50,016 nucleotides of DNA, taken from assembly GCA_022599915.1 (NCBI GenBank), contig JAHZLH010000021.1:1-50016 (forward strand). Reading direction: 5' to 3'. Each line of letters starts with the position of its first letter. Position 1 is the first letter of the stretch. The translations under genes were made by a program, and so were the position numbers. The notes beneath the pieces were generated by a model. The model did no database searches. It saw only the letters and a list, made by a program, of their open reading frames with translations, and was not told the DNA's origin. Of this stretch, positions 1 through 9,652 are shown piece after piece. The DNA comes from Actinomycetes bacterium (GTDB lineage: Bacteria > Actinomycetota > Actinomycetes > S36-B12 > GCA-2699445).

Positions 1-2
1 AA

Positions 3-2318
3 GTGCAGACGAACGCTGCCGGTGAAGTGACGGCGTTGGTGGTGGACGCTGATCCGTGTTCTGGGGATGTAACGTTTACGCCGCAGGAGCGAGGGGCGTT
101 TGGTGGGGTAGTGACCCTTTCCCCACAAGGTTTCGCTCAAGAGACGGAAGTGGGGGTCACGGGTACGGGGGTGCAGGGCGAGTTGACGGCTGCCCCGGAT
201 GTGCTGTCGATTGGTGAGGTGCCGGTGGGTGGCACGGGCACGGAGTCGGTGACGGTGACGAACTCTGGTGATGGACCGGTGACGATCACGGGTGTGTCGT
301 TGGAGCAAGCGGTGGGGTCGGGACTGTCGATAGCGGATGCGTCGGCGTGTACCGGCGGTGCGCTGGCTGTGGGAGATTCGTGTCAGGTGGAGGTGGTGTT
401 TGCGGCGGGGTTCGACGCGTCGTTCCGGGGCGAGAAGGGTGCTGTGGTGACGGTGGCCTCGGATGCGGCTAATGGTGAGTTGCAGGTGCCGGTGACTGCG
501 ACGGGTACGCGCGCGGAGATTGACGTGAGTCCGAATCCGGTGGAGTTCACCGACACGTTGTCGGATAGCAAGACGGTGACGGTGAAGAACCCTGGTGAGG
601 CGCCGCTGGTGGTGGATGCCAGCAAGGTGGCGGTGACCGGTGACGATGCGGGCTTGTTCTCGGTGGCTTTGGGCTGTTCGGGCACGGTAGAACCGGGCGG
701 GTCGTGCACGATGACGGTGAGGTTCGCTGGTGAGGATGAGGGGTCATTTGCGGCGGCGTTGGTGATTCCGTCGAACGCGCAAGTTCCCACCGGTGGCGGC
801 AAGCCCGACCCGGCGAAGGTGGCGTTGTCGGCGTCGACTCCTAATGCGGTGTTGACGGCGAAGAACACGAGTTTTCCGGTGACGGGGGTGGGGTCGGCTG
901 CGACTCAGACGGTGACGGTGGTTAACGAGGGTGACTCAGCGACGACGGTGACGGCGGTTGCGGTTGACGGTGAGGGTTTCCGGCTAACGAACAGCGACGA
1001 TGAATGTTCGGGGAAACGTCTGGGAGCTGGTGATGAATGTGAGGTGGGTATCCGATTCAAGCCGACTAGTGCAGATTCTGCTGCGGCTGACCTTCAGGTG
1101 ACCCGGAAAGGGCAGTCCGGCCCGGATAGTTTCGGGTTGTCGGGTAAGGGGGCGTTCCCGGTGATGAGTGCGCCGGTGGAGGATTTCGGTCCGGTGCCGG
1201 TCGGGACCACTGCCAAGCAGAAGGTGAAGGTCACGAACACCGGTGAGGTGCCGCTGGAACTGAACAAGGTGAAAGGCTATAAAGGTGAGTTCGGCAAGAA
1301 CCGGGACAAATGCCGGAAAGACACCCTCGCACCGAAGGAGTCGTGTTTCGTGCAGGTGTTGTTCACTCCGAATCAGGTGGGGCCACGGTCGACCACGATC
1401 ACAGCAGTGATGAACACTGCTGCGGCGAAGGAAAGAATCGCGTTGACCGGTTATGGCACTCAGCCGGTGGTGACTGCTGGTCCGGTGGATTTCGGGGACC
1501 GGGAAGTGGGCACGGTGACGACGAAGACAGCGGTGATCGCGAACACTGGTGATGCGCCGTTGCGGGTGGAAGAGGTGTCGGTGGTCGATGAGAAGGGTAG
1601 GAGTCGTGATGAGTTTGATGTCAAGGATGCCAGTGACTGTACGGATCGGGCGGTCAAGCGGCGGGCCACGTGTGACATTGAGGTCCGGTTCTTTCCCCGT
1701 GATGACACCCAGTCTGCTGCCTTGTTGAAGCTGACGTCGAACGCTGCCGGGTCACCGAACTCTGTCGCAGTGTCTGGCACCGGGTATACCGTGATCACGC
1801 CAGAGGAGGTTCCCAGCGGGCCGAATGGTGATCATGATGGTGACGGGATACCCAATAAGGACGATCCGGATTACCAACCCAACGGTGATCATGATGGTGA
1901 CGGGATACCGAATAAGGATGACCCGGATTACCTGGAAGTCGCTGAGGTGCTGGTCCCGCCGGGGCCGGTGAAGAACCTGAAAGCGCCGGCGAAGAAGCGC
2001 ACGACGACCAAGTTTACGGCGACGTGGCAGAAGGCGAAGAAGATTGGTAGCGCGCAGCCGGATGGATATTTGACGCGGATCACGAAGAAAGGTACGTCGA
2101 AGAAAACCTCGCGGGCTAAGAAGTGGACGAAGTGGAAAACCCAAGATTGGGTGCCCGCGCCGAACGGGAAACTGTCCAAGAAGTTCAAGAAACTGTCACC
2201 GAACTCCACCTACACGGTGCAAGTGCGTGCCCACAACATCGCCGGCAACGGCAAGAAAACCACCATCAAAGTGACCACCAACCGCAAAGGTCTGCCGAAG
2301 AAGTACGGTACCGGCTAA
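3..2318 (+). CDS. Choice-of-anchor D domain surface protein, 5'-truncated
   Basis: The reading frame is open to the window edge and the first visible residues are already mid-domain with no signal peptide, so the gene starts upstream. The visible 771 residues hold about six ASH/choice-of-anchor D Ig-like repeats of roughly 100 residues (cores such as VTNTGEVPL and IANTGDAPL, each with a Cys pair and an F-P/x-G 'RF.P' strand) up to about residue 600. Two 19-residue acidic repeats follow (NGDHDGDGIPNKDDPDY, 1824-1937), which look like thrombospondin type 3 calcium loops, and then a lysine-rich fibronectin type III domain. There is no sorting signal or transmembrane segment at the C-terminus, so it is inferred to be secreted. 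Probable role is adhesion or an extracellular scaffold; the true function is unknown. Confidence 0.8.
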   Translation: MQTNAAGEVTALVVDADPCSGDVTFTPQERGAFGGVVTLSPQGFAQETEVGVTGTGVQGELTAAPDVLSIGEVPVGGTGTESVTVTNSGDGPVTITGVSLEQAVGSGLSIADASACTGGALAVGDSCQVEVVFAAGFDASFRGEKGAVVTVASDAANGELQVPVTATGTRAEIDVSPNPVEFTDTLSDSKTVTVKNPGEAPLVVDASKVAVTGDDAGLFSVALGCSGTVEPGGSCTMTVRFAGEDEGSFAAALVIPSNAQVPTGGGKPDPAKVALSASTPNAVLTAKNTSFPVTGVGSAATQTVTVVNEGDSATTVTAVAVDGEGFRLTNSDDECSGKRLGAGDECEVGIRFKPTSADSAAADLQVTRKGQSGPDSFGLSGKGAFPVMSAPVEDFGPVPVGTTAKQKVKVTNTGEVPLELNKVKGYKGEFGKNRDKCRKDTLAPKESCFVQVLFTPNQVGPRSTTITAVMNTAAAKERIALTGYGTQPVVTAGPVDFGDREVGTVTTKTAVIANTGDAPLRVEEVSVVDEKGRSRDEFDVKDASDCTDRAVKRRATCDIEVRFFPRDDTQSAALLKLTSNAAGSPNSVAVSGTGYTVITPEEVPSGPNGDHDGDGIPNKDDPDYQPNGDHDGDGIPNKDDPDYLEVAEVLVPPGPVKNLKAPAKKRTTTKFTATWQKAKKIGSAQPDGYLTRITKKGTSKKTSRAKKWTKWKTQDWVPAPNGKLSKKFKKLSPNSTYTVQVRAHNIAGNGKKTTIKVTTNRKGLPKKYGTG
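1824..1937 (+). repeat. Two tandem 57-bp repeats encoding Ca-binding-like loops
   Basis: Two nearly identical 57-bp units, starting at 1824 and 1881, encode NGDHDGDGIPNKDDPDY followed by QP or LE. The DxDxDG spacing is typical of calcium-binding thrombospondin type 3 or dockerin-like loops. The units differ only at a few bases (for example the codons for P-N-K and D-D), which suggests a recent internal duplication. Confidence 0.85.
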
Positions 2319-2564
2319 ACCGCTGCCGGGCCTGATCTGGCCGACGCGACCTGGGGGCAGATGCAACGCCAGCGGGTGCTGCCGGTCGTGGCGAGCGGTG
2401 CTGATCCGCAGCCACGGTGCCGTGATCGGAGTGACTGGTCGGGCGAGGGTTTGCGGCCCGGTCACCCAGGCCCAGGCAACGCCTGACGAAATGCCCACCG
2501 TCGCCCCGCTGGCAACCCCCGCCAGTAACAGCAGCAGGGGCGTGGGTCTTGGCTGGACATGCAT
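2196..2564 (-). CDS. Candidate small membrane/secreted protein (doubtful)
   Basis: An open frame of 122 residues starts at ATG 2564 on the minus strand. Residues about 7-32 are strongly hydrophobic (LLLLLAGVASGATVG followed by SSGVAWAWVTG) after a short PRP segment, as in a signal or single membrane anchor. Third codon positions in the intergenic part are mostly G or C. Against it: the last 41 codons run antisense to the end of the preceding gene, no Shine-Dalgarno sequence is evident, and I recognise no family. It may be a chance frame. Confidence 0.22.
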   Translation of the reverse strand: MHVQPRPTPLLLLLAGVASGATVGISSGVAWAWVTGPQTLARPVTPITAPWLRISTARHDRQHPLALHLPPGRVGQIRPGSGLAGTVLLRQTFAVGGHFDGGFLAVAGDVVGTHLHRVGGVR

Positions 2565-2641
2565 TAGCGATTGCCACTTTCTGAGCCACCCACGGCGATG
2601 CCGCTGCTGACATCCGCAGGTGATTCGGCACAATAGCGGCT
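2319..2641. other. 323-bp intergenic region before trpS
   Basis: No RNA gene or clear terminator was recognised here. The right end carries a plausible trpS promoter: CTGACA, a 16-bp spacer, CACAAT, then 7 bases to the trpS ATG, which would make a nearly leaderless transcript. The minus strand has an open frame with a hydrophobic N-terminus, listed separately as a weak gene candidate. Confidence 0.5.
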
Positions 2642-3634
2642 ATGCCACGCGTGCTCTCCGGGATTCAACCCACCGCCGATTCATTTCACTTGGGCAACTA
2701 CCTGGGTGCACTGCGCCACTGGGTAGCGCTGCAGGACACCCACGATGCCTACTACATGGTGGTGGATCTGCACGCGATCACCGTCCCGACCGACCCCGAG
2801 CAACTGCGAGCTCGCACCCGCAGTTCATATGCGCAGCTGCTGGCGCTCGGACTGGACCCGGAACGCAGCTGCATCTTCGTGCAAAGCCAAGTGCCGGAGC
2901 ACGCGGAACTAGCTTGGGTGCTGCAGTGTTTAACCGGATTCGGTGAAGCAAACCGAATGACCCAGTTCAAGGACAAATCCAGCCGAGAAGGCAGTGACTC
3001 CGCCAGCGTGGGATTATTCACCTACCCGATTCTGCAAGCGGCCGACATTTTGGTCTACCAGGCCGACGAAGTGCCGGTTGGGGAAGATCAGCGTCAGCAT
3101 CTAGAACTGACTCGTGACCTGGCGCAACGATTCAATAGTCGGTTTGGTGACACCTTTGTGGTGCCGAAGCCACACATCGTGAAGGACACTGCTCGGGTTG
3201 TCGATCTGCAGGAACCGGTCGCGAAGATGAGTAAGTCATTGCCTGCTGGCTGCCTGTTCTTGCTGGAAGAGGGCAAGGCACTGGAGAAGAAGATCAAGCG
3301 CGCTGTCACTGATTCGGTGGGAGAAGTGCGGTTTGATCCAGCCGAACAACCTGGGGTGAGCAACCTGCTCGCCATCATTGCCACCATGCGGGGTGTTTCG
3401 GTTGACGAGGTGACCGCGGAGTTCGCTGGCGGTGGCTATGGACCGCTCAAACAGGCCACCGCCGATCTACTCGTACCCTTTGCGCAGAACGTCGCAGATC
3501 AAGTAACCGAGTTGCTGGCCGATCCGGCGGAACTAGATCGACTGATGGATTCCGGTTCGCAGCGGGCGCGGGCAGTGGCCGCCGAAACCGTAGCGGATGT
3601 GTACCAGAAGATGGGGCTTCGCCGTCCAGTGTGA
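2642..3634 (+). CDS. trpS: Tryptophanyl-tRNA synthetase
   Basis: This 330-residue class I aminoacyl-tRNA synthetase charges tRNA-Trp in the cytoplasm. The N-terminus reads [19 protein letters not shown], with the HIGH-type signature as HLGN at residues 16-19. The second signature KMSKS is intact at residues 195-199, and the [19 protein letters not shown] segment is typical of TrpS. Length matches the bacterial family. The ATG at 2642 is preceded by CACAAT and seven bases, with no ribosome binding site, so the transcript may be leaderless. A hairpin just after the stop probably ends the transcript. Confidence 0.97.
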   Translation: MPRVLSGIQPTADSFHLGNYLGALRHWVALQDTHDAYYMVVDLHAITVPTDPEQLRARTRSSYAQLLALGLDPERSCIFVQSQVPEHAELAWVLQCLTGFGEANRMTQFKDKSSREGSDSASVGLFTYPILQAADILVYQADEVPVGEDQRQHLELTRDLAQRFNSRFGDTFVVPKPHIVKDTARVVDLQEPVAKMSKSLPAGCLFLLEEGKALEKKIKRAVTDSVGEVRFDPAEQPGVSNLLAIIATMRGVSVDEVTAEFAGGGYGPLKQATADLLVPFAQNVADQVTELLADPAELDRLMDSGSQRARAVAAETVADVYQKMGLRRPV

Positions 3635-3649
3635 TCCTCGGCCTGTTGT

Positions 3650-3666
3650 CAGTGCCTTCGGTACTG
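3650..3666 (+). terminator. Weak hairpin after trpS
   Basis: CAGTGCC-ttc-GGTACTG forms a 7-bp stem (one G-U pair) 15 bp after the trpS stop. No T-run follows, which is common for actinobacterial terminators but leaves the call uncertain. Confidence 0.35.
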
Positions 3667-3730
3667 CTGACCCGTAGGCTGGCAGGCGCCCGGGGAGGTT
3701 TCGGGCGTTGGCGTTGAGGTAGGTGAGTCC

Positions 3731-5104
3731 GTGAGCCAGGACGACGGTCGAGCAGGCAGCAAGAGTCGAGGAAAGTCGCTGCGGAAGGAATTCCCCCGAT
3801 CTGGCAACGCCGAGTGGCAGCCAGCAGCTGATCGTCGAGATCCCGTGGACGTGATCACCGGGCAGAACGCCACCCGAATCCCTGAGCTCGTTCCGGTGCG
3901 CCACGCCCGGATGGCCGAATCGGCTTTTACCTTCTACCGAGGAACTGCTGCCATCATGGCGGGCGATCTTGCGAGTCAGCCAAACTCAGGTGAGTATGTC
4001 CAACTGTGCGGTGATGCCCACCTATCCAACTTCGGAGTCTTCGCATCAGCGGAACGAGCCCAGGTCTTCGATGTCAACGACTTCGATGAAACGCTGCCTG
4101 GCCCGTGGGAGTGGGATCTGAAGCGACTCGCAGCCAGTTTCGTGATTGGGGCGGAGGACAGTGGCCTCGGGACCAAGGTAGGCCGAGAATGCGCCCGGCT
4201 CACTGCCATGTCCTACGCCGAGGCCATGGGTCGCTTTGCGGCCATGTCCATTTTGGATCTCTGGTACGCCCAACTTGATGTGGCGCAGCTGAGCAAACTC
4301 GTACCTCGTAAGAGCGAGCGAAAGAAGCTGACCAAGCAAGCGGCTAAGGCTCGGCGCAACAACAGTGATCGGGCGTTGCGTAAGTTGACTGAGCAGGTCG
4401 ACGGGTCGCTACGCATCCGCAGTGATCCACCGCTATTGGCACCAGCCCGAGAACTCGTGGAGTACGGAATCGATGCTGGTGACTTACGCGGCATGGCGGA
4501 AGACAACTTGCACCAGTACTTGGACTCGATCCCGGTCAGCATTCGCTCGGTGCTGGCGCACTTCCACATCGTGGATATCGCGCTCAAGGTGGTAGGCGTC
4601 GGCAGTGTCGGCACTCGCTGCTTCATCATCTTGCTTACCGGGCGGCGCCACGGCGAGCCGTTCTTCCTGCAGATCAAAGAGGCCGGCGAATCGGTCCTGC
4701 AGCCCTACCTACCCGCTAGTCGCTACCGGCACGCCGGTCGACGAGTAGTGGAAGGTCGGCACATGATCCAGGCCAGTGGCGATGCCTTCTTAGGCTGGTC
4801 AGGTGCGGCTAACGGAACGAACTTCTACTGGCGGCAATTCCGGGACATGAAAGGTTCTGCTGACATCGCGACTATGGATCGTGACCGGCTAGCGCGTTAC
4901 GCCAAAATCTGTGGCTGGACACTGGCACATGGCCATGCCCGGTCAGGAGATCCCGATGCTATCCACGGGTATCTCGGCAAGGGCCGCGGCTTCAGCGAAG
5001 CGATTGCAGACTTCTCCGAGCGATATGCGCGACAAAACGATAGCGACTACGCGGCATTTCTTGCCGCGATCTCATCCGGCCGGATTGACAGCAGGGAGCT
5101 CTAA
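3731..5104 (+). CDS. DUF2252 family protein (kinase-fold)
   Basis: A 457-residue cytoplasmic protein of the DUF2252 family. The diagnostic segments are present: the FYRGTAAIMAGDL segment near residue 68, CGDAHLSNFG at 93-102, DVNDFDET at 115-122 and WEWDLKRLAAS around 127-136. The G-D-x-H-x-x-N and D-F-D-E motifs resemble the catalytic loops of aminoglycoside phosphotransferase-like kinases, but no substrate is known. GTG at 3731 is chosen because it directly precedes the conserved part and a GAGGTAGG purine tract lies upstream. The stop is 2 bp before the next gene, so the two are almost certainly cotranscribed and perhaps functionally linked. Confidence 0.9.
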   Translation: MSQDDGRAGSKSRGKSLRKEFPRSGNAEWQPAADRRDPVDVITGQNATRIPELVPVRHARMAESAFTFYRGTAAIMAGDLASQPNSGEYVQLCGDAHLSNFGVFASAERAQVFDVNDFDETLPGPWEWDLKRLAASFVIGAEDSGLGTKVGRECARLTAMSYAEAMGRFAAMSILDLWYAQLDVAQLSKLVPRKSERKKLTKQAAKARRNNSDRALRKLTEQVDGSLRIRSDPPLLAPARELVEYGIDAGDLRGMAEDNLHQYLDSIPVSIRSVLAHFHIVDIALKVVGVGSVGTRCFIILLTGRRHGEPFFLQIKEAGESVLQPYLPASRYRHAGRRVVEGRHMIQASGDAFLGWSGAANGTNFYWRQFRDMKGSADIATMDRDRLARYAKICGWTLAHGHARSGDPDAIHGYLGKGRGFSEAIADFSERYARQNDSDYAAFLAAISSGRIDSREL

Positions 5105-5106
5105 CC

Positions 5107-7122
5107 ATGGCAATCACTACCGAACTTGATGTCTCGGCACGGTCGGGCCTGCTGCTAGCCGCCTACGCTGCCGGTCGCTCAACCGAGCCCAATCTGCTGA
5201 CCCGCGGCACCCCAGATCAGGCGATCATCACTGGCGTCGCCGCCGCTAGTAGTTACGGCTGGGGAGTATCCGTCGGATCGCTGCTGCGGTCGGTGGCTGA
5301 TCGAGTGCCGATTCCCAGCCGATTGGCAGCTCCGCTGGTGAATGCGACGGCGGCGGCAGCTGGTCTCGCCGCGCAGCGCGCTCTCGACGAGCGGGGGAGC
5401 GAATCCGCCAAGTCTGCCGTCGCGCGGCTAGCGGCCTCCGGGGTGGCGGCAGCAGCCAGCGCAGGAGTTGTCGCTGATGTGCTGGAGTGGGTACGCGGTC
5501 GCCGGGGCGGCAGGGTGCTAGCTTTTGGCGCGATGGCCGCAACCGGTATTGCCGCCTGGTCCCGCACCAGACCCGGTCGAGCCACCTTCGGATCGCAATT
5601 GCCCGATGGCGAGTACTTCGAAGACACCACCCGAGAGTTGAGTGTCGTCAAGACCGGGGCCCTAGGTGCCACCACCGCCGTACTGCTGTTCGGCGCCGCC
5701 CACGGTGAATCCGCACTTGCCAGTGCTGTCGCCAAGAGCGCGGCGCGAGTCCTCGGTGGTTCGCCGGATGACCACCGCACGATTGGCCGCATCGGCGCTA
5801 CCGCCACCAGTTTCGGTCTGAGCTGGCTAGCAGTCAGCGGGGTAACGACCAAGCTAACTGGCGTGGGCACCGAGTTGGACACCACCGACGTCGACCCACC
5901 CACCCTGTCAGAGGTGACTGGCAGCCCAGCATCTGGCATCGCCTGGGAGAAGCAGAGTCGAGAAGGCGCCCGGTGGCTCAGTGAGGTGCTGTTGGCTGAC
6001 GGGATTTCGGCCGTTATGTCTGAACCCGCGAAGCAACCAATCCGGGTCTACGCTTCACTGCCGGTCGCGGACAGCCCGGAGGAACGTGCGCAACTCTTGC
6101 TCGATGAACTCGACCGGACTAGGGCCTTTGAGCGTAAGTACGTGGCGCTGTTCTCGCCCACCGGGTCTGGCTACGTCAACTACGTGGCCAGTGAAACGTT
6201 TGAGTACCTGGCGCGAGGGGACTGCGCCAGCATGGCGATCGCCTATTCGGTGTTGCCGTCGGCGCTGTCGTTGACTCGGACTGATTTAGGTACCCGACAG
6301 ACCCAGATGGTGGTAGCTGGGGTGACCGAGCGCTTGCTGGCGCTGCCGGCGGAACGACGGCCGAAGTTCTTCATTTTCGGTGAGAGCCTCGGCTGCAAGG
6401 TGAGCGAGGAAATGTTTTCCGGCGCCAGCGACGTATCTTTGCGCGGTGCTGGTATCGAGGCCGGTGTCTGGGTGGGAACACCCGCGTTCACTAAATGGCG
6501 ACAACGCGTGTGGGGTGGCCGACCGCAAAGTCAGCCACCCGGAGTCGAACCCGGCGCAATCTACGCACCGCGCGCAGTGTCGGACTGGCACGAGTTGGCC
6601 GATGATGAGCGGGCGAAGGTGAAGTATCTATTGCTGCAAAACGGCGACGACCCGGTCCCCAAGTTCGAGGCACCGCTGCTGTGGCGGCGGCCGGACTGGT
6701 TGGGGCCGACCGAGTCTCGGCCACCGGGAGCGCCGACCGGGACTAGTTGGCTACCGGTGGTGACCTTCGTTGCCACGTTCACCGATCTGTTGAACGCGCT
6801 GACCCCAACACCGGGCACCTTCCAGGAGGGCGGCCACGACTATCGACTGGAGATTCCGGCGGCGATCCAACAGGTGTGGGGGCTACCGGCGACTGCTGAG
6901 CAAATGACGCGCATCAACGATGCGTTGCGTGAGCGAGAGTTGGCGTGGGAGTTAAAGCGGGACTGGGAAGATGCTTCGCACAAGCAGCAGGACAAGGTCG
7001 CCGCTGCTGAAGCCAAGGTCGCCAAGGAAGCGGCGAAGTGGACGAAGAATTCAGCGGATCAACTCACCGAACAGCAGATCCAAGATCTCATCGATCGAGG
7101 CATTGAGCCTGGGACCGAGTAG
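5107..7122 (+). CDS. Alpha/beta-hydrolase family membrane protein (Abhydrolase_9 type)
   Basis: This 671-residue protein has an N-terminal, alanine/glycine-rich hydrophobic half (about residues 1-240, several possible membrane segments) and a C-terminal alpha/beta-hydrolase domain with the nucleophile elbow GESLG at 425-429 (Ser427). The organisation matches the actinobacterial Abhydrolase_9 N-terminal plus catalytic pair, whose substrates are undefined. Conserved-looking stretches include FSPTGSGYVN, EAGVWVGTPAFTKWR and QNGDDPVPKF. The last 70 residues are charged and probably helical or coiled. It starts 2 bp after the DUF2252 stop and ends 3 bp from the convergent sdhB. A membrane-associated esterase or lipase is an inference. 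Confidence 0.87.
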   Translation: MAITTELDVSARSGLLLAAYAAGRSTEPNLLTRGTPDQAIITGVAAASSYGWGVSVGSLLRSVADRVPIPSRLAAPLVNATAAAAGLAAQRALDERGSESAKSAVARLAASGVAAAASAGVVADVLEWVRGRRGGRVLAFGAMAATGIAAWSRTRPGRATFGSQLPDGEYFEDTTRELSVVKTGALGATTAVLLFGAAHGESALASAVAKSAARVLGGSPDDHRTIGRIGATATSFGLSWLAVSGVTTKLTGVGTELDTTDVDPPTLSEVTGSPASGIAWEKQSREGARWLSEVLLADGISAVMSEPAKQPIRVYASLPVADSPEERAQLLLDELDRTRAFERKYVALFSPTGSGYVNYVASETFEYLARGDCASMAIAYSVLPSALSLTRTDLGTRQTQMVVAGVTERLLALPAERRPKFFIFGESLGCKVSEEMFSGASDVSLRGAGIEAGVWVGTPAFTKWRQRVWGGRPQSQPPGVEPGAIYAPRAVSDWHELADDERAKVKYLLLQNGDDPVPKFEAPLLWRRPDWLGPTESRPPGAPTGTSWLPVVTFVATFTDLLNALTPTPGTFQEGGHDYRLEIPAAIQQVWGLPATAEQMTRINDALRERELAWELKRDWEDASHKQQDKVAAAEAKVAKEAAKWTKNSADQLTEQQIQDLIDRGIEPGTE

Positions 7123-7125
7123 CAG

Positions 7126-7896
7126 CTAGTCTGCGTCCTCGGTGCCGTACATCATGGCCCGCTTGACCTGCTGAATCGCGGTGGTCACCTCGATGCCGCG
7201 AGGACAGGCATCGGTGCAGTTGAATGTGGTGCGGCAGCGCCACGCCCCTTCGGACTGGTTCAGAATCTGCAGGCGTTGGTCGGCAGCACCGTCTCGGCTG
7301 TCGAAGATGAAACGGTGAGCGTTGACGATCGCAGCCGGGCCGAAGTATTGCTCATCGGTCCAAAACACCGGACAGGATGTCGTACAGGCCGCACATAGGA
7401 TGCACTTGGTGGTGTCGTCGAAAGCGGCGCGTTCCTCGGCTGACTGGACGCGCTCCCGAGTTGGGTCCGGGTCACTGGGAATCAGGAAGGGCTTGACCTT
7501 CCTGTAGGCCGCCATGAACGGCTCCATGTCGACGATCAGATCCTTCTCGACTTCGAGGCCCTTAATCGGCTCTATCGTGATGGCTTTTTTGGTCTTCAGG
7601 TCTTTGACCAGGGTCTTACAGGCCAGCCGATTCTTACCGTTGATCCGCATTGCATCGGAGCCGCAAATGCCGTGGCCACAGGAGCGCCGGAAGGTCAACG
7701 TGCCGTCCTGCTCCCACTTGATCTTGTGCAAGCAATCAAGGATGCGATCCGTCGGGTAGACCGAGACCGTGAACTCCTGCCAGAAGTAGGTGTCGCTGGT
7801 ATCGGGATCGAACCGGCGGATGCGCAACGTGACATCGAACGCCTGTGGCGCGACGGTCTCCGGTACAGCGGTCGGGGTGGCGGTTGCGGTTGCCAT
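7126..7896 (-). CDS. sdhB: Succinate dehydrogenase iron-sulfur subunit
   Basis: A 256-residue iron-sulfur subunit that moves electrons from SdhA flavin to the membrane quinone site. The N-terminal ferredoxin domain has the 2Fe-2S ligands in RRSCGHGICGSDAM and the later RLAC. The C-terminal domain has CILCAACTTSCPVFW and CTDACPRGIEV for the 4Fe-4S and 3Fe-4S clusters. The ATG shares one base with the sdhA stop (TGATG), indicating translational coupling. It is the last gene of sdhCDAB and lies 3 bp from the convergent hydrolase gene. Confidence 0.97.
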   Translation of the reverse strand: MATATATPTAVPETVAPQAFDVTLRIRRFDPDTSDTYFWQEFTVSVYPTDRILDCLHKIKWEQDGTLTFRRSCGHGICGSDAMRINGKNRLACKTLVKDLKTKKAITIEPIKGLEVEKDLIVDMEPFMAAYRKVKPFLIPSDPDPTRERVQSAEERAAFDDTTKCILCAACTTSCPVFWTDEQYFGPAAIVNAHRFIFDSRDGAADQRLQILNQSEGAWRCRTTFNCTDACPRGIEVTTAIQQVKRAMMYGTEDAD

Positions 7897-9638
7897 CAGT
7901 ACTTGCGCTCCATCGGTTCGTAGCGGGTAACAGTGACCGGTTTGTAGTCCAGCCGAATAAATGGACGGCCATCGGCGTCGGTCTCGGCGTACGCCATGGT
8001 GTGGCGCATGAAGTTCACGTCATCGCGGGCTTGGTAATCCTCACGGGCGTGACCACCGCGGGATTCCTTACGGGCCAGCGCGCCGACCACCAGCACCTCG
8101 GCGAGATCGAGTAGGAAGCCCAGTTCCACAGTCTCCAACAAATCGGTGTTGTAGCGACGGCCCTGATCTTGCACACCCACGTGCTGGTAACGCTCCTTCA
8201 GTACCTCGACGTCGGTCAACGCCTGTTTCAATGTGGCCTCAGTGCGGTACACCTGAGCATTCATATCCATGGTCTCTTGCAACTCGCGACGAATCGCAGC
8301 CACCTGCTCGGTGCCATCGCCCGACAGCAGTCCATCGAGCAGCGCCCGGGTTGATGCCTGTGCGTCTTCAGGAAGTGGTGAGTGATCAACCGAGTTGGCG
8401 TACTCCGACGCGGCAATACCCGCGCGGCGGCCAAACACGTTGATGTCTAGCAGGGAGTTGGTGCCCAATCGGTTGGCGCCGTGGACTGATACGCAGGCAA
8501 CCTCGCCCGCGGCATACAAGCCCGGCACGACGTCGGTGTTGTTGGCCAGCACTCGAGTCTCCACGTCGGTAGGAACACCACCCATGGCGTAGTGGGCGGT
8601 CGGGAACACCGGCACCAGTTCAGTAATGGGATCTACCCCGAGGTAGGTGCGGGAAAACTCGGTGATGTCCGGCAACTTCGACTCGACCTGCTCTGCTGGC
8701 AGATGCGTGAGGTCGAGGTAGACGTAGTCCTTGTCGGGACCGGCGCCGCGGCCCTCTCGGACTTCCTGAACCATGGCGCGGGCCACCATGTCACGGGGAG
8801 CGAGGTCTTTGATGGTAGGTGCGTAGCGTTCCATGAAGCGTTCACCGGACGCGTTGCGCAAGATGCCGCCCTCCCCGCGGGCACCCTCGGTGAGCAAGAC
8901 GCCGAGCCCCGCCAAGCCGGTCGGATGGAACTGGTAGAACTCCATGTCTTCTAGTGGGATGCCGCGGCGGTAGACGATGGCCATGCCGTCACCGGTGAGA
9001 GTGTGAGCGTTGGACGTGGTCTTGAAGACCTTGCCGAAGCCGCCGGTAGCAAAGACCACGCTCTTGGCGTGGAAGGTATGCAGTTCCCCAGTGGCGAGAT
9101 CGTAGGCCACCACGCCCACGGTCCGACCGTCCTCAACGAGGAGATCGAGGACGTACCACTCGTCGTAGAACTCGATGCCCTCCTTGATGCAGTTCTGATA
9201 GAGCGTCTGCAGAATCATGTGACCGGTGCGGTCTGCCGCGTAGCACGATCGACGCACCGCAGCCTCACCGTGGTTGCGGGTATGGCCACCGAAGCGGCGC
9301 TGGTCAATGCGCCCCTCTGGCGTGCGGTTGAAGGGAAGCCCCATCTTCTCAAGGTCTAAGACGGCGTCGATGGCCTCTTTGCACATGACTTCGGCGGCAT
9401 CTTGATCAACTAGATAGTCGCCACCTTTGATGGTGTCGAAGGTGTGCCACTCCCAGTTGTCATCTTCGACGTTCGCCAGTGCCGCGCACATCCCACCTTG
9501 GGCTGCTCCGGTGTGAGAACGGGTCGGGTAGAGCTTGGTGAGCACCGCAGTGCGCGCTCGTTTGCCCGATTCGAGGGCTGCGCGCATTCCGGCGCCGCCT
9601 GCGCCGACGATGACGACGTCGTACCGGTGGACCGCCAT
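7896..9638 (-). CDS. sdhA: Succinate dehydrogenase flavoprotein subunit
   Basis: A 580-residue flavoprotein that oxidises succinate to fumarate. The Rossmann motif [14 protein letters not shown] sits at the N-terminus, followed by [14 protein letters not shown], whose His is the usual covalent FAD attachment site. The active-site region [25 protein letters not shown] and the HPTGL segment are present. The frame is open 35 codons further upstream, but ATG 9638 is preceded by a perfect AGGAGG and matches family N-termini, so it is chosen. Length and motifs match actinobacterial SdhA. Confidence 0.97.
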   Translation of the reverse strand: MAVHRYDVVIVGAGGAGMRAALESGKRARTAVLTKLYPTRSHTGAAQGGMCAALANVEDDNWEWHTFDTIKGGDYLVDQDAAEVMCKEAIDAVLDLEKMGLPFNRTPEGRIDQRRFGGHTRNHGEAAVRRSCYAADRTGHMILQTLYQNCIKEGIEFYDEWYVLDLLVEDGRTVGVVAYDLATGELHTFHAKSVVFATGGFGKVFKTTSNAHTLTGDGMAIVYRRGIPLEDMEFYQFHPTGLAGLGVLLTEGARGEGGILRNASGERFMERYAPTIKDLAPRDMVARAMVQEVREGRGAGPDKDYVYLDLTHLPAEQVESKLPDITEFSRTYLGVDPITELVPVFPTAHYAMGGVPTDVETRVLANNTDVVPGLYAAGEVACVSVHGANRLGTNSLLDINVFGRRAGIAASEYANSVDHSPLPEDAQASTRALLDGLLSGDGTEQVAAIRRELQETMDMNAQVYRTEATLKQALTDVEVLKERYQHVGVQDQGRRYNTDLLETVELGFLLDLAEVLVVGALARKESRGGHAREDYQARDDVNFMRHTMAYAETDADGRPFIRLDYKPVTVTRYEPMERKY

Positions 9639-9652
9639 GAGTTGCCTCCTGC

